Source: Candidatus Anaeroferrophillacea bacterium (lineage in GTDB: Bacteria > Desulfobacterota > Anaeroferrophillalia > Anaeroferrophillales > Anaeroferrophillaceae). From it: a stretch of 51,293 nt of DNA. Positions within the stretch are counted from its first letter, which is position 1, and every line of letters begins with the position of its first letter. Positions 45,195 through 51,293 of this stretch are shown here, in pieces. A program made the translations under genes and the position numbers. The DNA lies in assembly GCA_016933675.1 (NCBI GenBank), contig JAFGAM010000096.1, positions 1 through 51,293 on the forward strand, read 5' to 3'. The notes below the pieces were generated by a model. That model worked only from the letters and a program-made list of their open reading frames with translations. It had not been told where the DNA came from and made no database searches.

Positions 45195-45584
45195 ATGCAG
45201 GTAGCCAGTCAGACACCCACGCTTTCGGGGCTCGAGGCCGCGCCGCGACAGCTCACCCCCCGCCGGGTGGCGGCTGACCCGGCCGGCGACGGCGCCGCCG
45301 TGAAGCCCGCGGCCGACACCGCCCAGAAATCCGCCGAATCCCTTATTTCGCCCGAAGAACTCAAACGCCAGGTGGAGGAAACCGCCTCGTCGCTCAACGA
45401 GATGGCCACCCTCCTGCGCTATGGCATCCGTTTTGCATTCCATGAGAAGGCGCACACCATGCAGGTCAACGTTATCGAGCGTGCAACCGACAGGGTTATC
45501 CGCGAGATTCCGCCCAAGGACATCCTTGACCTGCGGGCGAAAATGATGGAGATGGTCGGCCTGATCATCGATCAGAAAGGCTGA
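45195..45584 (+). CDS. flaG: FlaG-family flagellar protein
   Basis: A 129-residue FlaG protein. The conserved C-terminal half reads LRYGIRFAFHEKAHTMQVNV, RVIREIPPKDILDLRAKMME and MVGLIIDQKG. The first 60 residues are variable and Ala/Pro-rich. FlaG affects filament length in several bacteria. ATG 45195 follows AGAGGAG; the earlier in-frame start at 45171 lacks one. It lies between fliC and fliS in the usual order. Confidence 0.92.
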   Translation: MQVASQTPTLSGLEAAPRQLTPRRVAADPAGDGAAVKPAADTAQKSAESLISPEELKRQVEETASSLNEMATLLRYGIRFAFHEKAHTMQVNVIERATDRVIREIPPKDILDLRAKMMEMVGLIIDQKG

Positions 45585-45678
45585 CCGACACCTCCGGCAG
45601 CCGGCGACGACGGTGGCGAGGCGGCAGAATCTGCCGCACCGAACATTATCTTCCTCGCATCGGAAATGGACATAGATC

Positions 45679-46422
45679 ATGACCAGTCAGCATCTCTCCG
45701 CCTATCAGAAGATGGAAGTCACCAAGGCCACCCACGACCCCAACCAGCTCATTCTCATGCTCTACGACGGGGCGTTGAAATTCATCAAGGCGGCGGCGCT
45801 CGCCATCGAGCAACGCGACGTGGAAAAGCGCGGCATCTACATCGGCAAAACCCTCGACATCGTCGCCGAGTTGAACGGTTGTCTCGACCGCAATCTCGAT
45901 AACGACCTGGTTCCCTTCCTCGAAGGGATGTATAAGCACATCATGCAGCAGCTCCTGCAGGCCAACCTGAAGCAGGATCGCCAGTCCCTGGCGCACGCCT
46001 TCAAACTGGTGCACGAGCTGCGCCGAAACTGGATCACCTACGCCATCGAGGGCGCAGCGGGGGCCAGGCAGGACGGCACCGGGACGGCGGCGGAAATCGC
46101 CGCGGGGGCGAGGCAGGATGGCGGCGCCGGCGGCGCACCCGGGGTGCGGCACCCGGCGCCCGGCACGCCCCGCCCGACCACATCGGCCCCGGCGGCACCA
46201 CCCCAGGCCCGGGCTTACGCCCGCATGGCGGCGGCACCGAAAGCGGCCGGTTCCGGAACGCAATATCCGCAGCGGGCGGAAACCACGGCAGCGACCGTCA
46301 CCGCCGCCGACCCCGGCCACGATGATCCGGCGCCGCCGCCGTATCCCGCCACCGGCACCTATGGCGGCGGATTTTACGGTCGCCCCGCAGGCACCGGGGT
46401 ATCGCGATCGTTCACCATCTGA
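45679..46422 (+). CDS. fliS: Flagellin chaperone FliS with long Ala/Pro-rich tail
   Basis: FliS holds unassembled flagellin in the cytoplasm for export. Residues 1-125 are a standard four-helix FliS (YQKMEVTKATHDPNQLILML, YDGALKFIKAAALAIEQRD, FKLVHELRRNWITYAIEG). The total of 247 residues is about twice the usual 125-135. The extra 120 residues are Ala/Gly/Pro-rich, with a repeated AAGARQDG (about 126 and 143) and a terminal YGGGFYGRPAGTGVSRSFTI. The frame is open with no shift. The tail might bind the unusually large flagellin or be disordered; its role is unknown. Confidence 0.9.
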   Translation: MTSQHLSAYQKMEVTKATHDPNQLILMLYDGALKFIKAAALAIEQRDVEKRGIYIGKTLDIVAELNGCLDRNLDNDLVPFLEGMYKHIMQQLLQANLKQDRQSLAHAFKLVHELRRNWITYAIEGAAGARQDGTGTAAEIAAGARQDGGAGGAPGVRHPAPGTPRPTTSAPAAPPQARAYARMAAAPKAAGSGTQYPQRAETTAATVTAADPGHDDPAPPPYPATGTYGGGFYGRPAGTGVSRSFTI

Positions 46423-46565
46423 GCATGTGGAAAAACAGCGGCCCGGGGTTACGGCTCCACACCCGCACACAAGATATGACTTGATGGCAGCTCACGGTTA
46501 GGCTACAGATCCATGGAGTACGGGCGCGGCCCTGACCCGCCGCGCCCATTCCGGAGGGCACAGTC

Positions 46566-48695
46566 ATGGCTACGGGAAGCATTTCGGCACTCGGCATCGG
46601 TTCGGGACTGGAACTGCAGAGCATTCTCGATCAATTGAAAGAAATCGACCAGCAGCCCATCACGCTCAAGCAGTCCACCGTCACCGCGCTGGAGGAAAAG
46701 GTCGAAGCCTTCGACGGCATCGAGGCGACCCTTTTGTCCATGCGCACCAACGCCCTGTCCCTGTCCCTGGAATCCAACTTCATGGAGACCGCGTCCAGCG
46801 TCAGCGGCACCGCCGTCACCGCCACCGCCACTTCCGGCGCCGACAGCCGGAGCCACAGCCTGCGGGTGGATTCCCTGGCGTCCAACAGCTCGTGGGTCTC
46901 CGCCGGCGTTGCCGCCACCACCAGCGAGGTCGCCACCGAAGACATGACCTTCGCCTACCACCTGGGCGCGAGCGGCAGTACCATTTCCCTGGAGGTCGCG
47001 GCCGGCACCACCCTGGAGGAGCTGGTCAGCCTCATCAACGACGACGAGGCCAACCCCGGGGTTACCGCTTCAATCGCCGATACCGGTTTCGGCGCCAACC
47101 CCTACAAGCTGGTCCTCAGAAGCGACGATACCGGCGAGGACAACCGCATCTTCATCGATACCCAGCTCGCCCACGGCGCGCCGGAAAGCGACAACGCCGT
47201 CACCATCAACGCCACCAGCACGCTCGATATCACCACGGCGCTGGGCAACAACCAGATCATCTTCCAGGAACGGCTGGCGGACGGCACCCTCGGCGCCGAA
47301 ACCACCGCATCAATCGCCGACGGCACCTACTCCAGCGGCCACGACCTCGCCACCGCCATCGAAACCGCGATGGAAGCGGCGTCGGCAAACGGCATCGACT
47401 ACGATGTCACCTACGATGAGGACACCGAAACCTTCAGTATCCGGGAACGCGGCGACGACCTGTACGAGCTGAACATCTCCTGGGATGCCTCCAGCGCCGC
47501 TGCCGTTCTGGGTTTCGACGCCGAAGAGGACGTCTGGTATCCCCATGACGGCCTCACGTTGACGGAATCCGGCGGTGCCGACTTTCGCGCCCCGGAAAGC
47601 GACCGCAAGGTGTTCCTCAGCACCGCCGATCCGGCGGCTGTCTCCGCCGCCAACGGCAACAACGAGATCCTCTTCCGGGAACGCCTTGCGGACGGCTCCC
47701 TGGGCGCCGCCGTCACCGCATCAATCGCCGACGGCAGCTACACCAGCGGCACCGATCTCGCCGCGGCCGTCGAGGCGGCGATGGAAACGGCCTCGGAAAA
47801 CGACATCGACTACGACGTCTCCTTCGATGCCGCAACGCGGAAATTCACCATCACCGAAGACGGTTCCGACCTGTACGAACTCCAGCTCGACTGGGCGGAC
47901 AGCAGCGCCGCCGCCACCCTCGGCTTCGCCGCCGAAACCGATACCTACACCCCCTACGACGCCTCCCTCAACGCCCGGCTGACGGTGGACAACATCGCCT
48001 ACCAGCGGCAGGGCAACAGCGACATCTCCGACATCATCCAGGGCGTCTCCCTGGACCTGCTAACCACCGGCAGCGCCACCCTCGGGGTAACGCCGCAATT
48101 CACCACCATCGAAACCGCCCTGCAAGCCCTGGTGGAGGATTTCAACACCCTGATGAACGATCTGAACAGCCAGAACACCTACGACATCGAAACCGGCGAA
48201 TCGGGGGTACTGTTCGGCGAGACCACGGTCACGCGCATCGATGACGAGATCAAGGATTACCTGCAGCAGACCCTCAGCGGCCTCGACGGCGAGATCACCG
48301 GCATGACCGATCTCGGCCTGAGCATCGAGGATGACGGCACCCTGGCCCTTGATTTGACCACCCTGCGGGCGGCCCTGGCCGATAACGCCGAGGACGTGGT
48401 CGCCTTCTTCATCGGCGATGCCGACGAGAACATCACCGGTTTCGGCGATCTGCTGTACGAGAAGCTGCGCTCCTATACCGGCACCGGCGGCGTGCTGCCG
48501 ACCGTCACCGAGTCAACCGAGTCGCGCATTGCCGCCCTCGAGGAGCAGATCACCTTCGATACCGAACTGCTGAACCGGCGCTACGACGCCATGACCCTGC
48601 GCTTCATCCAGCTCGATTCGTACATGCGGCAGATGGAATCCCAGGCATCCTTCCTGGATCAGATGTTCTCGGCGCAGGAGCAGAGTACCTCGTAA
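46566..48695 (+). CDS. fliD: Flagellar filament cap protein FliD with internal duplication
   Basis: A 709-residue cap (hook-associated protein 2). The N-terminus ISALGIGSGLELQSILDQLK and the C-terminus (LLNRRYDAMTLRFIQLDSYM, then SFLDQMF) are typical. The centre holds two similar 105-residue modules, starting at residues 227 and 364 (137 residues apart): GNNQIIFQERLADGTLGAET versus GNNEILFRERLADGSLGAAV. Each continues with TASIADG, YDV and LGF motifs. The duplication makes the protein longer than most FliD. GGAGGGCAC precedes the ATG. Its TAA overlaps the next ATG by one base. Confidence 0.93.
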   Translation: MATGSISALGIGSGLELQSILDQLKEIDQQPITLKQSTVTALEEKVEAFDGIEATLLSMRTNALSLSLESNFMETASSVSGTAVTATATSGADSRSHSLRVDSLASNSSWVSAGVAATTSEVATEDMTFAYHLGASGSTISLEVAAGTTLEELVSLINDDEANPGVTASIADTGFGANPYKLVLRSDDTGEDNRIFIDTQLAHGAPESDNAVTINATSTLDITTALGNNQIIFQERLADGTLGAETTASIADGTYSSGHDLATAIETAMEAASANGIDYDVTYDEDTETFSIRERGDDLYELNISWDASSAAAVLGFDAEEDVWYPHDGLTLTESGGADFRAPESDRKVFLSTADPAAVSAANGNNEILFRERLADGSLGAAVTASIADGSYTSGTDLAAAVEAAMETASENDIDYDVSFDAATRKFTITEDGSDLYELQLDWADSSAAATLGFAAETDTYTPYDASLNARLTVDNIAYQRQGNSDISDIIQGVSLDLLTTGSATLGVTPQFTTIETALQALVEDFNTLMNDLNSQNTYDIETGESGVLFGETTVTRIDDEIKDYLQQTLSGLDGEITGMTDLGLSIEDDGTLALDLTTLRAALADNAEDVVAFFIGDADENITGFGDLLYEKLRSYTGTGGVLPTVTESTESRIAALEEQITFDTELLNRRYDAMTLRFIQLDSYMRQMESQASFLDQMFSAQEQSTS
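47244..47968 (+). repeat. Tandem module duplication inside fliD
   Basis: Two coding repeats of about 315 bases, 47244-47557 and 47655-47968, offset by 411 bases. They are similar at both protein and DNA level (ATCAATCGCCGACGGCA occurs in both), with a diverged 97-base spacer. Confidence 0.85.
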
Positions 48696-49066
48696 TGTCA
48701 CGCCTTGAAGACGCCTTTACGGCCCTGGCCGAACTCCAGGATCGGCACCTGGCCATCCTCGCCAACGAGGCGGCGGCCCCCGACACCGCCGCCATGCTGT
48801 TCGAGCGCCAACGGGCCTTCGCAAACCTGAAGGCCGCCGTCGCCATTGCCACGCCCGCGGCCGTCGCCCGCTGCGTCGACCGGCACGACCGCATCCGCGC
48901 CACCGACCGGCAACTCCGTGAACGCATCGAATCCCTCCAGCAGCAACTCATGCAGCGCATCCGGCGCGGCGCCACCGGCAAGCAGGTGCTCGCCGGCTAC
49001 CGCCCCGCCGGCGGCACCGCCGCGGCGGGCCGCGGCGGCAAACGGCACGTCTACCTGAAGGGGTAG
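48695..49066 (+). CDS. FliT-like flagellar chaperone candidate
   Basis: A 123-residue, mostly helical, basic protein ([60 protein letters not shown]). It occupies the fliT position directly after fliD, with a one-base overlap (TAATG), so it is translated with it. Sequence similarity to FliT or FlgN cannot be shown by eye; the call rests on place, size and helical pattern. The last 25 residues are Gly/Arg/Lys-rich. It would bind FliD before export. Confidence 0.6.
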   Translation: MSRLEDAFTALAELQDRHLAILANEAAAPDTAAMLFERQRAFANLKAAVAIATPAAVARCVDRHDRIRATDRQLRERIESLQQQLMQRIRRGATGKQVLAGYRPAGGTAAAGRGGKRHVYLKG

Positions 49067-49104
49067 TCCCTTCGGTACCCCGCGCCCATTTCTCCCCTGC
49101 CATT

Positions 49105-50700
<1,596 letters not shown>

Positions 50701-51215
50701 ACCGCGGCCCCGGCCGGCCGGCGTCTTTCAACCCGGACCCATCAGGCGCGAATGGGTCAGCGCTTACAAGCACCGCGGCATTGGCTCAACACGAATCAGA
50801 GCCAGAAAGGTAATTACCATTTACGAGGAAGCGGCACCCCTCCCCAATGAGATGCCGGGGCCTGATGCCAACAAGTTTCTCTTCGATTTGAGAGGGCTGA
50901 TTGCAGATTCCGTTAAAATTGCCGGAGGCCAGCTAAAAGGCTGGCCGCAAGAAGAGTAATGGCGGGATTCCGGTGAATGAAAAGGGTCGAAATGAAAAAA
51001 GCCGGAAGCCCGGATGCAACCGACCTGTTAACCAAGGAATTCTGAAAAACGGAGAATCGGAGAACTCCGCGTTCGTTTCTGTATCCGAAGGCGAAATTCA
51101 GGTTAAAGATCCGGCGCTGGACATGAAACGGGCGGTTTAGCGGAGCATGGAGAATTCGGACGAAGATGTGGAAAAAACCGTAACCTTATGAAATCAATGC
51201 CCTATCAACAACGAA
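50701..51215. other. Gene-poor, AT-richer region after prfC
   Basis: About 515 bases contain no gene I can support. A frame over 50820-50957 reads EEAAPLPNEMPGPDANKF, then LFDLRGLIADSVKIAGGQLK and ends GWPQEE-stop. It looks coding-like but lacks a start codon with a ribosome binding site, so it may be a decayed fragment. Composition is clearly lower in GC than the flagellar genes. Confidence 0.45.
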
Positions 51216-51241
51216 GCCCCGCATCCTGGATGCGGGGCCTT
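51216..51241. terminator. Hairpin, possible bidirectional terminator
   Basis: GCCCCGCATCC (51216-51226) and GGATGCGGGGC (51228-51238) are perfect inverted arms around a single base, so the real loop takes in part of the arms. Short T/A tracts flank it. It would end a minus-strand transcript from the putative tRNA at the window edge. Confidence 0.55.
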
Positions 51242-51283
51242 ATTCGTCAAGCAACCGGTTAGGAAATGGGTTGCATTCGTGTT

Positions 51284-51293
51284 TGGCTCCCCG
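51284..51293 (-). tRNA. Possible 3' end of a tRNA gene (partial)
   Basis: The last ten bases, read on the minus strand, are CGGGGAGCCA: six acceptor-stem bases, a G discriminator and CCA, as in many tRNA-Asn genes. A terminator-like hairpin lies downstream at 51216-51241. Ten bases are too few to be sure; the isotype is a guess. Confidence 0.25.

Overview
The window is a high-GC, gene-dense bacterial chromosome segment. It most resembles an anaerobic, flagellated member of the Desulfobacterota/Desulfuromonadia (old Deltaproteobacteria). That assignment is inferred from gene content: a four-part 2-oxoacid:ferredoxin oxidoreductase, paired AMP-forming acyl-CoA synthetases, NrpR beside a GltB-like FMN protein, a NifA-type sigma-54 activator, an orphan 2-hydroxyacyl-CoA dehydratase subunit and c-di-GMP genes. 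No rRNA or complete tRNA gene is present to confirm it.

Layout. 1-60 is the tail of an unidentified gene, followed by a terminator. 361-2912 is manC-manB (GDP-mannose supply), convergent with a HAD pyrimidine nucleotidase (2878-3564). 3641-8000 is a minus-strand operon for a 2-oxoacid oxidoreductase (gamma, GltD-like/ferredoxin fusion, alpha, beta), preceded by an XRE-cupin regulator with a clear sigma-70 promoter. 9320-12084 holds two tandem, related lipoproteins with FlgT-C-like ends. 12302-16643 holds ilvD and a three-gene overlapping run (DUF89, HIT, methyltransferase). 16933-21288 is a divergent prpE/acs pair around an 18-bp perfect palindrome. 21514-26573 is a nitrogen module: GltB-like FMN protein, NrpR and NifA-like activator. 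26874-28001 is an orphan HgdB-like protein. 28361-30923 is a diguanylate cyclase (behind a canonical sigma-54 promoter and an IHF-like site), a PilZ protein and a GerMN protein. 30955-31911 is a decayed nuclease gene plus junk.

31912-42383 is a flagellin-glycosylation island. It contains a methyltransferase-TPR protein on the plus strand. On the minus strand a tightly overlapping operon encodes a Maf-type flagellin glycosyltransferase with TPRs, a radical SAM/SPASM protein, a NeuB-SpsF fusion, a NeuA-like CMP-sugar synthetase, a GT2-cytidylyltransferase fusion and a second NeuB. Divergent from it, 42707-49066 is a flagellar filament operon (fliC, flaG, fliS, fliD, fliT-like) behind a sigma-28 promoter, followed by prfC. 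The filament proteins are unusual: the flagellin carries about 300 residues of hexad repeats, FliD has an internal duplication and FliS has a long Ala/Pro tail. The last 590 bases are AT-richer, gene-poor, and end in what may be the 3' tip of a minus-strand tRNA gene.

How it works together (inference): Maf probably transfers nonulosonic acids, made by the NeuB enzymes and activated by the cytidylyltransferases, onto the large flagellin encoded next door. The methyltransferase and radical SAM enzyme may modify the glycan. The central region joins acetate/propionate activation and 2-oxoacid metabolism to nitrogen assimilation control.
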